DNA from: Nocardioides sp.
GTDB taxonomy: Bacteria; Actinomycetota; Actinomycetes; Propionibacteriales; Nocardioidaceae
Direction: 5' to 3'
DNA length: 58,018 nucleotides
NCBI RefSeq assembly: GCF_030149505.1
Contig: NZ_JASBRN010000059.1
Location: forward strand, 1-58,018
Under the pieces are notes generated by a model. That model made no database searches and was not told the origin of the DNA. It saw only the letters and a list, made by a program, of their open reading frames with translations. Below are positions 9,028-17,556 of this stretch, one piece after another (within the stretch, counting starts at the first letter, position 1; each line of letters begins with the position of its first letter). Made by a program: the position numbers and the translations under genes.

Positions 9028-10110
9028 GTGGCGACCGACCGCACCGACGACACGCTGCGACTGCGCGAGACCCTCGCGTCGATCGCCCCCGGCACGCCGC
9101 TGCGTGACGGGCTCGAGCGCATCCTCCGCGGCCGCACCGGCGCCCTCATCGTGATCGGCCGCGACCGCGTCGTCGACGGCATCAGCACCGGCGGGTTCGA
9201 GCTCGACGTCCCGTTCACCGCCACCGGCCTGCGCGAGCTGGCCAAGATGGACGGCGCGATCATCGTCGACGCCAACCTCAACCGGATCATCCGGGCCGCG
9301 GTCCACCTCATGCCCGACCACACGATCCCCTCGGAGGAGACCGGCACCCGCCACCGCACGGCCGACCGCGTGGCCAAGCAGACCGGCTTCCCCGTGATCT
9401 CGGTGAGCCAGTCGATGCAGATCATCGCGGCGTACGTCGGGGAGACCCGGCACGTGCTGGAGGACTCCGGCCAGATCCTGTCGCGCGCCAACCAGGCGCT
9501 GGCGACCCTCGAGCGCTACAAGCTGCGTCTCGACGAGGTCTCCTCGACCCTGTCGGCGCTGGAGATCGAGGACCTCGTCACCGTCCGCGACGTCGCCGTC
9601 GTGGCGCAGCGCCTGGAGATGGTGACCCGGATCGCCCGCGAGATCGAGGACTACGTGCTCGAGCTCGGCACCGACGGTCGGCTGCTCTCGCTGCAGCTGG
9701 AGGAGCTCGTCACCGGCGTGGACTCCGAGCGCGAGCTGGTCGTGCGCGACTACCTCCCCGACGCCCACCCGCTCGACGACCCCGCCGACCTGCTCGCCAC
9801 CATGGCCGCGCTCTCCCCCACCGACCTCGTGGACCCCGCGGCCGTCGCGCGGGTGCTCGGCCTCGGGAGCGGCGACCACCTCGACGGCGCGGTCGCCCCC
9901 CGCGGCTACCGCCTGCTCGCCAAGGTCCCCCGCCTGCCCGGCACCGTGGTCGACCGCCTGGTCGAGCACTTCGGCACCCTGCAGAAGCTGCTCTCCGCCG
10001 GCGTCGACGACCTGCAGGCCGTCGAGGGCGTCGGTGAGCTCCGGGCCCGCTCGGTCCGCGAGGGGCTGTCGCGCCTGGCGGAGTCGACGATCCTCGAGCG
10101 CTACGTCTGA
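9028..10110 (+). CDS. disA: DNA integrity scanning diadenylate cyclase DisA
   Basis: 360 aa. Makes cyclic di-AMP from two ATP and slows when it meets branched DNA. The N-terminal DAC domain shows MDGAIIVD (about residues 73-80) and GTRHRTADRVAKQTG (about 108-122), the two catalytic loops DGA and RHR. A helical spine follows, and a C-terminal helix-hairpin-helix DNA-binding region (VEHFGTLQKLLSAGVDDL...VEGVGELRARSV) ends the octamer subunit. The start is GTG with GAGGAG upstream; TACACT about 54 nt before may be the -10. It follows radA on the same strand. Confidence 0.97.
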   Translation: MATDRTDDTLRLRETLASIAPGTPLRDGLERILRGRTGALIVIGRDRVVDGISTGGFELDVPFTATGLRELAKMDGAIIVDANLNRIIRAAVHLMPDHTIPSEETGTRHRTADRVAKQTGFPVISVSQSMQIIAAYVGETRHVLEDSGQILSRANQALATLERYKLRLDEVSSTLSALEIEDLVTVRDVAVVAQRLEMVTRIAREIEDYVLELGTDGRLLSLQLEELVTGVDSERELVVRDYLPDAHPLDDPADLLATMAALSPTDLVDPAAVARVLGLGSGDHLDGAVAPRGYRLLAKVPRLPGTVVDRLVEHFGTLQKLLSAGVDDLQAVEGVGELRARSVREGLSRLAESTILERYV

Positions 10111-10191
10111 GGCGCGGGTCGGGGTAGTCCGAATCACTTCTGATGCTCAGCGCGCGCGGGGCATCAGAACTGAGTCGGACTACCCCGCGCC
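10111..10191. repeat. long palindrome containing a 52-bp TCCG...CGGA element (copy 1)
   Basis: Nearly the whole stretch folds into one stem of about 35 bp around a GC-rich loop, between convergent disA and a phosphotransferase gene. The core from 10128 to 10179 is 52 bp, starts TCCGAATCACTTCTGATG and ends CAGAACTGAGTCGGA. It matches in length, ends and partly in sequence two more elements at 41130 and 57337. The flanks GGTAG and CTACC give TAG stop codons on both strands; the phosphotransferase stop (10180-10182) is one. It may act as a bidirectional terminator. Confidence 0.75.
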
Positions 10192-11259
10192 CAGCACCGC
10201 CAGCCCCGCCTCCAGCAGGACCGGGACCGCCTGGCCGGCGGTGTCGAAGCCCGGGCCCGAGGTGGCGCCGGCGCGGTGGCGGTGGTCGATGCCGGCCGCG
10301 ATGACGGCGAGCTTGAGGTGTCCGAGCGCGAGGTGCTCGTCGAGGTCGACGAGGGCGACGCCGCCGGCGGCCTCGTACGCCGCGGCCAGGCCGGCCGCGT
10401 CGGGGAGCCGCGGGCTGGTCCAGGCGGTCGGCTCGCCGATCACCAGGTCCAGCGCGGCGTTGCGGTAGACGCACATCATCGCCACGTCCGCGACCGGGTC
10501 GCCGATGGTCGAGAGCTCCCAGTCCACGACGGCCGACACCGACGGCGGCACGGCCGGCACGCCGTCGAGGGCGAGCAGCGTGTTGTCGATCCGGTAGTCG
10601 CCGTGGACGATGCCGGTCGCGGCCTGCCGGGGCAGCCGGTCGCCGAGGCCTTCGACGAGGGCGTCGGCCATCGCGCGCACCGACGGACCGGCCTCGGCCC
10701 CGACGATCTCCCACTGGCCGGCCCAGCGGGTGAGCTGGCGAGCGGCGTACGCGTCCGGGCGGCCGAAGCGCTCCAGCCCCACCGCCACGTGGTCGACGTG
10801 GTGCAGCGCCGCGAGGGTCGAGGAGAGCGCAGTGACCACGCCGTCGGTCGTCGTGTCGGTCAGCTCGTCGAGCTGCGCGGCGGTCTGGATCGTGCGGCCG
10901 GGCACGAAGCCGGCGACCGCGAAGGGTCCGCCGATGAGCGAGTCGTCCTCGCAGAGCACGACGGCCGGCGGCACCGGGACCCCGCTGCCGGCCAGCGCCG
11001 AGGTCACCCGGAACTCCCGCGCCACGTCGTGCGCCGACGGCGTGCGGCCGGCCCGCGGCGGTGTGCGCAGCACCCATGTCGACGTACCGTCGTCCAGCCT
11101 GAAGGTCAGGTTGGACCGCCCGCCCGCGATCAGCCGCGCCGACAACGGACCCGCCAGGTCGACCCCGGCACCGGCCATCACCTCCGCGACCGCGGCGAGC
11201 TCGGTCTCGGAGAGGGCAGGTACGCCGGCGCCGGCCGCTGCGCTCGCGTCCCGGCTCAC
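10180..11259 (-). CDS. aminoglycoside-phosphotransferase-fold (APH/choline kinase-like) protein linked to acyl-CoA dehydrogenase
   Basis: 359 aa of the ACAD10/11-type kinase-like family. Motifs are IAGGRSNLTFRL (nucleotide loop, about residue 44), TGIVHGDYRIDNTLL (Brenner motif HGDxxxxN, about 223) and VSAVVDWELSTIGDPVADV (DFG-like metal-binding Asp, about 248). Family members act on hydroxy-acyl-CoA or lipid-derived substrates, phosphorylating a hydroxyl. The GTG at 11259 overlaps the stop of the acyl-CoA dehydrogenase (GTGA), so the pair is translationally coupled. The gene ends at the edge of a large palindrome. Confidence 0.9.
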   Translation of the reverse strand: MSRDASAAAGAGVPALSETELAAVAEVMAGAGVDLAGPLSARLIAGGRSNLTFRLDDGTSTWVLRTPPRAGRTPSAHDVAREFRVTSALAGSGVPVPPAVVLCEDDSLIGGPFAVAGFVPGRTIQTAAQLDELTDTTTDGVVTALSSTLAALHHVDHVAVGLERFGRPDAYAARQLTRWAGQWEIVGAEAGPSVRAMADALVEGLGDRLPRQAATGIVHGDYRIDNTLLALDGVPAVPPSVSAVVDWELSTIGDPVADVAMMCVYRNAALDLVIGEPTAWTSPRLPDAAGLAAAYEAAGGVALVDLDEHLALGHLKLAVIAAGIDHRHRAGATSGPGFDTAGQAVPVLLEAGLAVLGAG

Positions 11260-12479
11260 GACCGGCCCGCGGCCGGGTCGCCGGGCTCGGCGGTGATCGC
11301 CCGCACGGCGCGACGCGCGATCGACCAGCGATGCACCTCCGAGGGACCGTCGTAGATCCGGAACGGCCGCACCTCGCGGGCGATCTTCGCCACCGGCAGC
11401 TCGGTCGAGACCCCCAGACCGCCGCACAGCTGCTGGGACCGGTCGGCCACCCGGTGCAACGCCTCGGCGGCGAAGGTCTTCGCGATCGAGGTCTCCTTGT
11501 TGCCGCGCCCGCCGTCGTCGAGCACCCGGCAGGCCTCCATCAGCAGTGCCCGGATCGCGGCCAGGTCGATCTCGTTGTCGGCGACGAGCTGCTGGACCAT
11601 CCCCTGGTCGGCCAACCGCGACCCGAAGGCCTCGCGGGAGGCCACGTAGGCCACCGCCACCTCGTGGGCCCGCCGCACCGCGCCGGTCCAGCGCATCACG
11701 TGCGTCATCCGGGCCGGACCCAGCCGCACCTGGGCGTAGGCGAAGCCCTCGTCGACGCCGCCGAGCACGTCCTCGTCGGGCACGAAGGCATCGACGTACT
11801 CCACCTCGCAGTGCCCGCCCAGCATCGAGGTGTCGACCATCCCCACGTGCCGCACCACCCGCAGCCCCTCGGTCGAGGCCGGCATCAGGAACATCGTCGC
11901 GCCACCCGCACCACCGGGCTCGCCGCTGGTGCGGGCCATGGTGATGAAGAAGCCCGCCCCGTCGGCACCGGTGATGAACCGCTTGGTCCCGTTGACGACC
12001 CAGCCACCGTCGACCTTCGTCGCCCGGGTCGCGAGCAGCGACGGGTCCGAGCCCGCGCCGGGCGACGGCTCGGTCATCGCGAACGCCGAGCGCACCTCCC
12101 CACGCGCCAGCGGCTCGAGGTAGCGCTCACGCTGGGCCGCCGAGGCCACGTGGTCGAGCAGGTGGATGTTGCCCTCGTCGGGAGCGTTGATGTTCAGCGC
12201 CATCGGGCCGAAGAGCGAGTAGCCCGCCTCCTCGAAGACCGGCGCCCGGTCGACCATCCCGAGCCCCAGACCGCCGCAGTCCACCGGCGCGTGCGGTGCG
12301 AAGACCCCCGCCTCCTTGGCCGCCGCCTGCAGCCGTGCCCGCAGGTCCTCACCGCCGGCCGCCTCCACGTCGCCGTCGTGGGCGTCGTCCAGCGGCAGCA
12401 CGACCTCACGCACCAGGGTGCGGGTGCGTTCGACGACCGACCGCACGTGCTCGGGGAACCGCCCCAGGTCGTGGCTCAT
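11256..12479 (-). CDS. acyl-CoA dehydrogenase (ACAD10/11-like)
   Basis: 407 aa FAD flavoprotein. It shows AFAMTEPSPGAGSDPSLL (FAD-binding signature 1, about residues 133-150), GWVVNGTKRFITGADGAGFF, a middle beta domain, and the C-terminal QQLCGGLGVSTELPVAKIAREVR with RIYDGPSEVHRW (signature 2). Coupled by GTGA to the kinase-like gene; together they resemble the split halves of eukaryotic ACAD11, which degrades 4-hydroxy acids. The start is an ATG at 12479 with GAGGAG upstream. A TetR-type palindrome sits 45 bp upstream and a tetR gene follows. Confidence 0.93.
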   Translation of the reverse strand: MSHDLGRFPEHVRSVVERTRTLVREVVLPLDDAHDGDVEAAGGEDLRARLQAAAKEAGVFAPHAPVDCGGLGLGMVDRAPVFEEAGYSLFGPMALNINAPDEGNIHLLDHVASAAQRERYLEPLARGEVRSAFAMTEPSPGAGSDPSLLATRATKVDGGWVVNGTKRFITGADGAGFFITMARTSGEPGGAGGATMFLMPASTEGLRVVRHVGMVDTSMLGGHCEVEYVDAFVPDEDVLGGVDEGFAYAQVRLGPARMTHVMRWTGAVRRAHEVAVAYVASREAFGSRLADQGMVQQLVADNEIDLAAIRALLMEACRVLDDGGRGNKETSIAKTFAAEALHRVADRSQQLCGGLGVSTELPVAKIAREVRPFRIYDGPSEVHRWSIARRAVRAITAEPGDPAAGRS

Positions 12480-12523
12480 GACGCTCCTCCTCGGGACCGG
12501 TACGCCGGAGCCGAGCGGCTCCG

Positions 12524-12541
12524 ACCGAGCGGTCGCTCGGT
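12524..12541. promoter_or_regulatory. TetR-type operator upstream of the acyl-CoA dehydrogenase operon
   Basis: ACCGAGCGGTCGCTCGGT has 8-bp inverted arms around GT. It lies between the tetR gene (stop 12567) and the dehydrogenase ATG (12479), where a repressor would block the operon. Assignment to the adjacent TetR is inferred. Confidence 0.65.
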
Positions 12542-12566
12542 TGTCCGGCCGCCAGGATGCCAGGGC

Positions 12567-13205
12567 TCAGCCGGGTGCGCCAGCCATCCGCCGCGCCAGC
12601 ACGAGGTGCCGCTCGACGACCTGGTCGGGGGTCAGCGGCCCGTCGGGGCGGTACCAGGAGGCCACGCCGACGCACAGCGAGGAGATCGCCCGCGCCACCT
12701 CGTCGGGGTGCTCAGCAGCGAGGACCCCGGCGGCCACACCGTCGCGCACCGCGTCCTCGACCAGCTGTTGCGCAGCGTCGCGCCGCGCGACGTACGCCGC
12801 CCGGTTGTCCGGCTCGAGGCTGCGGATCTCGCTCGAGCCGACGAAGGCCTGCGGGCGGCGGGACATGTGGAACCGCACGAACGACTCCACCAGCGCGTCG
12901 AAGCGGGCCGCCGGGTCGGTGCCGGCCGAGGCCAGCGCCGCCTCGCAGCGGCCGAGGAGCTCGTCCATGGCGACGTCCATCAGCGCCCGCAGGATCTCCT
13001 GCTTGGAGCGGTGGTGGTGGTAGACGCCGGGCACCGAGAGCCCCGCGGCGGAGGCGATGTCGCGGATCGAGGTGCCGTGGTAGCCGTGCTCGGCGAAGGC
13101 GGTCAGCGCCGCGCCGAGGATGCGGGGCAGGTCCGCGGTCGGGTCGGCGGCGTAGTCACGCCACCGAGCCCAGCTGCCCGTTCCCGCGGCCGGCTCGACG
13201 CTCAC
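12567..13205 (-). CDS. TetR family transcriptional regulator
   Basis: 212 aa. The DNA-binding part runs ALTAFAEHGYHGTSIRDIAS (about residues 33-52), then AGLSVPGVYHHHRSKQEIL; the ligand domain is all-helical. The GTG at 13205 has TACGGT ending 7 nt before it, a leaderless-type promoter. It sits directly upstream of the acyl-CoA dehydrogenase/kinase operon on the same strand, with a matching palindrome between. By analogy with KstR/FadR-type TetR proteins it probably responds to an acyl-CoA (inference). Confidence 0.93.
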   Translation of the reverse strand: MSVEPAAGTGSWARWRDYAADPTADLPRILGAALTAFAEHGYHGTSIRDIASAAGLSVPGVYHHHRSKQEILRALMDVAMDELLGRCEAALASAGTDPAARFDALVESFVRFHMSRRPQAFVGSSEIRSLEPDNRAAYVARRDAAQQLVEDAVRDGVAAGVLAAEHPDEVARAISSLCVGVASWYRPDGPLTPDQVVERHLVLARRMAGAPG

Positions 13206-13290
13206 GCCCGGCACCGTAGCCCAGCGCGGGGGCACGGTCGCGTCGACGGCCCGCCGCGAGCCCCGGCCCGCCGCTCCGCCGGACCGGGGG

Positions 13291-14346
13291 TCAGGCCCGC
13301 TGCGCCGCCACGGGCCCGGAGGCGACGTCGTCGATGATGGACGCGACGTTGCCGAGGGCGGTGAGCAGCGCGCCGTACAGGGGCCAGTGCCGTCGCGGCA
13401 GGCCCTCGTCGGAGAGGTCGGCGACCAGGCGCTCCAGCTCCGGACGGGCGTCCTCGACGTCCAGCCCGGGATCGGCGACACGTGACCCCACCTGGCGCAG
13501 CAGGTCGGTCCACCGCAGGCGGAACCGCTCGTCCCACTCCTCGCCCCGCCCGACCGACTCGTGGACGACGCGGGCGATGGCGCGGGTCTGGGCCACGCCG
13601 TCCTCGAGCCGCACCAGGACCTCGGCTGCAGCCTCGGGGTCCCCGGTGCGGGCCGAGCGGTGGCGCAGCGGGTTGGCCCAGCGGCTCTCGCGCGCGAAGG
13701 ACAGGTGCTCCTGCGCCCGGTCCAGCCGCTCGTCCAGGTCGCGGGTGGCCTCGATCCACCCGTCCGTGACCTCCTGATCCACGTCGGTGCGCAGGTCGCC
13801 GGCCATGCCCACCAGGAGCCGACCCATCCGGCCGCTGACGTCCTCGAGGGCGCGCTCGGCGACCCGCTCGTCCAGCGGCGGGGCGATGAGCAGGTTGACC
13901 AGCAGCCCGATGGCGACGCCGACGAGGGTGTCGAGCAGCCGCTGCGCCAGCAGCGACTCCTGGGCGGCGTAGCCGGCGGTGATGACGAAGATCGCGGTCG
14001 TCGCCACGTTGACACCCTCGTCCCGGGCGAGGAAGACGCGGGAGAGCAGCAGGCCCACCAGCACGGCGACCAGCAGGGCCGGCGCCGCGACCAGCTGGTA
14101 GCCGAGCAGTGCCACGGCGGCGTACGAGACCACCAGGCCCAGGCCGGCCGCCAGCACGGCCTGTGCGCCGTTCCACACCGACCGGTAGACGGTCGCGTGG
14201 ACGGTCAGCAGCGCGACCCACGGGGCCAGGAAGGCGGCCTCGAGGTCGAGGACGCGCGCCGCCGCCACCCACGCGAGGCCGGTGGCGAGGACTGACTTCG
14301 CGACCTGGACCAGGTCGGCACGGGTCTCCGGGCTGGGACGACGCAT
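13291..14346 (-). CDS. FUSC / aromatic acid exporter-like membrane protein
   Basis: 351 aa. About six hydrophobic segments lie in the first 170 residues (for example VLATGLAWVAAARVL, VLLTVHATVY, LVVSYAAVALL, LLVAVLVGLLL, LLDTLVGVAIGLLVNLLIAPPL). A charged cytosolic helical tail of about 180 residues follows. This half-length layout is typical of FUSC-like/ArAE family proteins thought to export aromatic acids. ATG at 14346 with CAGCCT 6 nt before it. No partner membrane-fusion protein is nearby, as expected in a monoderm. Confidence 0.85.
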   Translation of the reverse strand: MRRPSPETRADLVQVAKSVLATGLAWVAAARVLDLEAAFLAPWVALLTVHATVYRSVWNGAQAVLAAGLGLVVSYAAVALLGYQLVAAPALLVAVLVGLLLSRVFLARDEGVNVATTAIFVITAGYAAQESLLAQRLLDTLVGVAIGLLVNLLIAPPLDERVAERALEDVSGRMGRLLVGMAGDLRTDVDQEVTDGWIEATRDLDERLDRAQEHLSFARESRWANPLRHRSARTGDPEAAAEVLVRLEDGVAQTRAIARVVHESVGRGEEWDERFRLRWTDLLRQVGSRVADPGLDVEDARPELERLVADLSDEGLPRRHWPLYGALLTALGNVASIIDDVASGPVAAQRA

Positions 14347-14413
14347 CGTCCCAGGCTGGCACCGGAGCCTCCGTGGACCAGCGCCCGGACGGGCGAGCCG
14401 CCCGGCTACCCGC

Positions 14414-14548
14414 TCAGGGCTGGCCCGGCTGGCCCTCGTGGCCGCACCACTCCTCGGCGGGCACCATCGCCCGGGCCTCGGCGACGTGCTCGCCGCAGCC
14501 CGCCCAGGTGGTCTTGCCGCACTGCCGGCAGGTGGTCGGTTGGCACAT
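14414..14548 (-). CDS. small Cys-rich protein, copy 1
   Basis: 44 aa, starting MCQPTTCRQCGKTTWAGCGE. Four cysteines in the first 18 residues (C2, C7, C10, C18), plus H21 and C35, suggest a small zinc ribbon. It is a tandem paralogue of the next gene; even the leader (GGAGAGACCC before ATG) is the same. Small proteins with a CxxCxKTTWAGCGxH core are widespread in actinobacteria as hypothetical proteins. It is downstream of the TauE and persulfide-dioxygenase genes and may share their transcript. Confidence 0.85.
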   Translation of the reverse strand: MCQPTTCRQCGKTTWAGCGEHVAEARAMVPAEEWCGHEGQPGQP

Positions 14549-14607
14549 GGGTCTCTCCTGGGGTGGTCGGGTGGAAGAGAGGGTACGGCGGGGGTGCGCC
14601 CGCCCGG

Positions 14608-14781
14608 TCAGCGGCCGAAGAGGCGAGCGAGGAACCCGCCGCCCTGGCCCTGACCCTTCTCGTCCTGGTGGCCGTGGCACCACTGGTCGGCGGGGACCAT
14701 CGCCTTGACGGAGGCGACGTGCTGGCCGCAGCCGGCCCAGGTGGTCTTGCTGCACTTCTTGCAGGTGGTCGGTCGGCACAT
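14608..14781 (-). CDS. small Cys-rich protein, copy 2
   Basis: 57 aa, starting MCRPTTCKKCSKTTWAGCGQ, with a WCHGH in the middle and a Gly-rich basic tail (GGGFLARLFGR). Cys spacing equals copy 1; this copy has about 13 more residues. GGAGAGACCC precedes the ATG. The two copies are separated by 59 bp and probably arose by duplication. Metal binding is inferred from the cysteines and histidines. It lies 46 bp downstream of the TauE/SafE gene. Confidence 0.86.
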   Translation of the reverse strand: MCRPTTCKKCSKTTWAGCGQHVASVKAMVPADQWCHGHQDEKGQGQGGGFLARLFGR

Positions 14782-14827
14782 GGGTCTCTCCTGGGGTGCG
14801 TGGTGCGGACGGGGTGGTGGGGGCGGG

Positions 14828-15682
14828 TCAGGCGACCCAGGTCGGGACGGCGGCGAGCAGGTCGGGGACCGCACGCACGGCGGTGTACATGGCCACGACG
14901 AGGGTCAGCACGGCGAAGGCCGCCTGGAGGCGCACGGCGTCGGCTCGGTGACCGACGCGGGCGCCCAGCACGGCGCCTGCGGCGGCGACCACGGTCAGGA
15001 CGAGCACCGGGGTCCAGTCGGGGACGGTGCCGGAGCCCGCCCGGACGGCGAGGGCGACCGCGCTCGTGACGGTGATGACCACCAGCGAGGTGCCGACGGC
15101 GTCGGGCATGGGCAGGTCGAAGGCGAGCAGCAGGGCGGGCACGACGACGAAGCCGCCGCCCACCCCGAGGAAGCCGGTCAGCAGGCCCACGACGGTGGCC
15201 GTGACCAGCAGCTTGGCCGCCCGCGGGCAGTCGCAGCGGAAGGCGCCGAAGCGCCCGTCCCCGCGCGACCACCCGACGATCGGGTCGTCCAGGCCCGGCC
15301 GCGGGCCCTGGCCGCTCTCACGGTGCCGGCGCAGCCGACGCACCATGAGCGCGCCGACCAGCAGCATCAGCAGCGCGAAGAGCGCCATCAGCACCTCGGC
15401 CGGCACCGCCGCCGCCGCCACTGCGCCCACGACCGCGCCGCCGGTGGCGACCAGGCCGAAGGCCACCCCGCGACCGAGCCGGACGTGCCCGGCCCGGCGC
15501 GCGGCGACCGCCCCGACCACGGAGGTCAGGCCGACCACGACGAGGGAGCCGGTGGTCGCCTGCGTCGGCGACTGGCCGAGCAGGTAGACCAGCACGGGGA
15601 CGGCGAGGATCGACCCTCCGCCCCCGAGGGCTCCCAGGGCCAGCCCGATCAGCAGGCCGGCGGCGACGGCGACGAGCAGCAC
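14828..15682 (-). CDS. TauE/SafE family sulfite/sulfur-anion exporter
   Basis: 284 aa, about eight membrane segments in two repeats. Each repeat carries the glycine-rich family motif: LGALGGGGSILAVPVLVYLLG near residue 17 and LTGFLGVGGGFVVVPALLLA near 165. TauE/SafE proteins move sulfite, thiosulfate or organosulfonates across the membrane. A GTG start at 15682, 7 nt after the stop of the rhodanese/dioxygenase fusion, makes this the second gene of a sulfur operon under the AACCCCC-type operators. Removing the sulfite or thiosulfate made by persulfide oxidation is the likely job. Confidence 0.9.
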   Translation of the reverse strand: MLLVAVAAGLLIGLALGALGGGGSILAVPVLVYLLGQSPTQATTGSLVVVGLTSVVGAVAARRAGHVRLGRGVAFGLVATGGAVVGAVAAAAVPAEVLMALFALLMLLVGALMVRRLRRHRESGQGPRPGLDDPIVGWSRGDGRFGAFRCDCPRAAKLLVTATVVGLLTGFLGVGGGFVVVPALLLAFDLPMPDAVGTSLVVITVTSAVALAVRAGSGTVPDWTPVLVLTVVAAAGAVLGARVGHRADAVRLQAAFAVLTLVVAMYTAVRAVPDLLAAVPTWVA

Positions 15683-15689
15683 GGTGCGA

Positions 15690-17375
15690 TCAGGCCTCGG
15701 GCCCGACCATCGGCAGGCCGGCCTCGGCGGCGTGGTCGAAGGAGTCGTCGATCGCGACCAGGTCGCGGCCTGCGGCGGCGATGAACGAGGCCGCGACGGA
15801 GGCGCGGTAGCCCCCGGCGCAGTGCACCCACACCTCACCGGCCGGGACCTCGTCCAGGCGGCGCGGCAGATCGTGGATGGGGATGTTCACTGCACCCTCG
15901 ATCCAGGTCTTCTCGTGCTCGTCGGCGCGCCGGACGTCGAGCACGACCACCTCGCGGTGGTGGCGCACGGCGGCGAGGTCGGCGAACGTCGCGGTCGCGA
16001 ACCGGCCCAGCGGGCGGTCGCTCCAGTCCTCGGGACCGCCGGTCGACTGGGCTGCCGGACGCTCGATGCCGATCCGGACCAGCTCGCGCTGGGCCTCCGC
16101 GACCTGCTCGGCGGTCTCGCCCAGCAGGGTCACGGCGGTGCCCCACTCGATCATCCAGCCCAGGTAGGTCGAGAACGCCCCGTCGAGGCCGAAGTTGAGG
16201 GTGCCGGGAGCGTGGCCGGCGGCGAACGCGGTGCGGTGGCGCAGGTCCACGACCCACTCCCCGGCCTCGATCCGGCGCCGCAGCTCGGCGGCGTCGGCGT
16301 GCTCGGGCGTGCTGAGGTCGGGGGCGCCGGGACCGGCGCTGTTGGCCGGGCCCATGTGGGCGTAGTACGCCGGGTAGGCAGCCAGCCCGGCGAGGAGCTC
16401 GCGGACGTAGGTCTCCTCGTCCTGGGTCAGGACCGGGTTCTGCTGCTTCTCCTGCCCGATCGTGGAGGAGGTCGAGTCGGACTGGGTCGCGGAGCAGAAC
16501 GAGCCGAAGCCGTGGGTCGGGAAGACCTCGGCCTCGTCGGGCAGCTCGCTGGCCAGCCGGTGGGCCGAGGCGTGCTGGTGGCGGACCAGCGCGTCGGTGT
16601 GGTCGGGGCCGAGCAGGTCGGGGCGACCGGTGGCGCCGTACAGCAGCGAGCCGCCGGTGAAGACGCCGACCGCGCGGTGCCATGCCGCGCCGTGGTCCTC
16701 GAGCGCGTAGGACAGGTGGGTGAACGTGTGGCCGGGCGTGGCGATCACGCGTACCCGCATGCGGTCACCGACCGACAGGACGTCTCCGTCGCGGATCGGG
16801 ACGCGGTGGAAGGAGACCTGGTCCTCGGCGTTGACGTGGTACGCCGCACCGGTGGCCTCGGCCAGGGCCAGCCCGCCGGTGACGTAGTCGTTGTGGATGT
16901 GGGTCTCGAAGACGTGGGTGAGCCGCACCCCGTCGGCCTCGAGGACCTCCAGGACACGGTCGATGTCGCGCTGGGGGTCGACGACGAAGGCGACCCGGCC
17001 GTCGTGGACGAGGTAGCTGCGGTCGCCCAGCGAGGGGGTCTCGACGACCCGGACGGTCAGCTCCTCGACCTCGGGCGTCTCGATCGGACGGCCCGCGCGG
17101 GCCCAGGCGACGGTGCCGCCGAGCATGTTGCTGGCCTCGAAGCCGTGGGCCAGCAGGACGTCGGTCATGGCGTCGCTGCGGTTGCCCGAGCGACACACGA
17201 CGACCTGGCGGCGGCTGCGGTCCAGCTCGCCGAGGCGGCGGTGCAGCTGGCCCATGGGGATGTTCACCGCGCCTGGCACGTGGCCCGCGGCGTACTCCTC
17301 CGGCTCGCGCACGTCGATGGCGGCGGCGCCGCTCTCGATCAGCCCGGCTGCGTCCTCCACGGTCACCTCGCGCAT
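15690..17375 (-). CDS. persulfide dioxygenase / triple-rhodanese fusion (CstB-like, extended)
   Basis: 561 aa. Order: an N-terminal rhodanese (about 1-95) with the catalytic loop CRSGNRSD; a metallo-beta-lactamase persulfide-dioxygenase domain (about 105-350) with THVFETHIHNDYVTGG, TPGHTFTHLSY and FPTHGFGSFC; an inactive rhodanese-like domain (about 360-450, DLRHRTAFAAGHAPGTLNFG, no catalytic Cys); and a C-terminal rhodanese with HCAGGYRAS. S. aureus CstB has only the last three parts. The protein should oxidise low-molecular-weight persulfide to sulfite and transfer sulfur to form thiosulfate. The ATG at 17375 is preferred, with GGGAG upstream; an in-frame ATG also lies at 17444, inside the operator. 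Confidence 0.92.
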   Translation of the reverse strand: MREVTVEDAAGLIESGAAAIDVREPEEYAAGHVPGAVNIPMGQLHRRLGELDRSRRQVVVCRSGNRSDAMTDVLLAHGFEASNMLGGTVAWARAGRPIETPEVEELTVRVVETPSLGDRSYLVHDGRVAFVVDPQRDIDRVLEVLEADGVRLTHVFETHIHNDYVTGGLALAEATGAAYHVNAEDQVSFHRVPIRDGDVLSVGDRMRVRVIATPGHTFTHLSYALEDHGAAWHRAVGVFTGGSLLYGATGRPDLLGPDHTDALVRHQHASAHRLASELPDEAEVFPTHGFGSFCSATQSDSTSSTIGQEKQQNPVLTQDEETYVRELLAGLAAYPAYYAHMGPANSAGPGAPDLSTPEHADAAELRRRIEAGEWVVDLRHRTAFAAGHAPGTLNFGLDGAFSTYLGWMIEWGTAVTLLGETAEQVAEAQRELVRIGIERPAAQSTGGPEDWSDRPLGRFATATFADLAAVRHHREVVVLDVRRADEHEKTWIEGAVNIPIHDLPRRLDEVPAGEVWVHCAGGYRASVAASFIAAAGRDLVAIDDSFDHAAEAGLPMVGPEA

Positions 17376-17405
17376 GCTCTGCTCTCCCTCTCGATGGACT
17401 CCACG

Positions 17406-17458
17406 TATCCCCCCCATGGGTTCATGTCGACCACCGTAACACAACCCCCTGGGGGGTT
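17406..17458. promoter_or_regulatory. double CsoR/CstR-type operator
   Basis: Two GC-tract palindromes upstream of the dioxygenase: AACCCCCTGGGGGGTT (17443-17458) and a weaker CCCCCCATGGGTT (centre about 17416), with centres about 34 bp apart. The pair matches, in order, spacing and intervening TTCATGT and CGTAA words, the double site at 38524-38574 next to the cstR-like gene. Confidence 0.8.
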
Positions 17459-17483
17459 ATTTCGATCGGGATGAGCGCAACGC

Positions 17484-17531
17484 GAAACGCCACGGCAGGC
17501 CTCGCGGGAGCGAGACCTGCCGTGGCGTTCC
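17484..17531. terminator. 22-bp-stem hairpin
   Basis: GAAACGCCACGGCAGG... pairs with ...CCTGCCGTGGCGTTCC around a GGGA loop, with two mismatches. It lies 26 bp after the stop of the acyl-CoA dehydrogenase and just ahead of the CstR-type operators, so it isolates the two minus-strand operons. No T-tract. Confidence 0.75.
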
Positions 17532-17556
17532 GACCGCCCCCGACGGGGCGGCGGAC

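Noticed and set aside
14828..17375. Taurine-uptake operon because of TauE
   Set aside because: The neighbour is a persulfide dioxygenase/rhodanese fusion under CstR-type operators, so a sulfite/thiosulfate export role is likelier.
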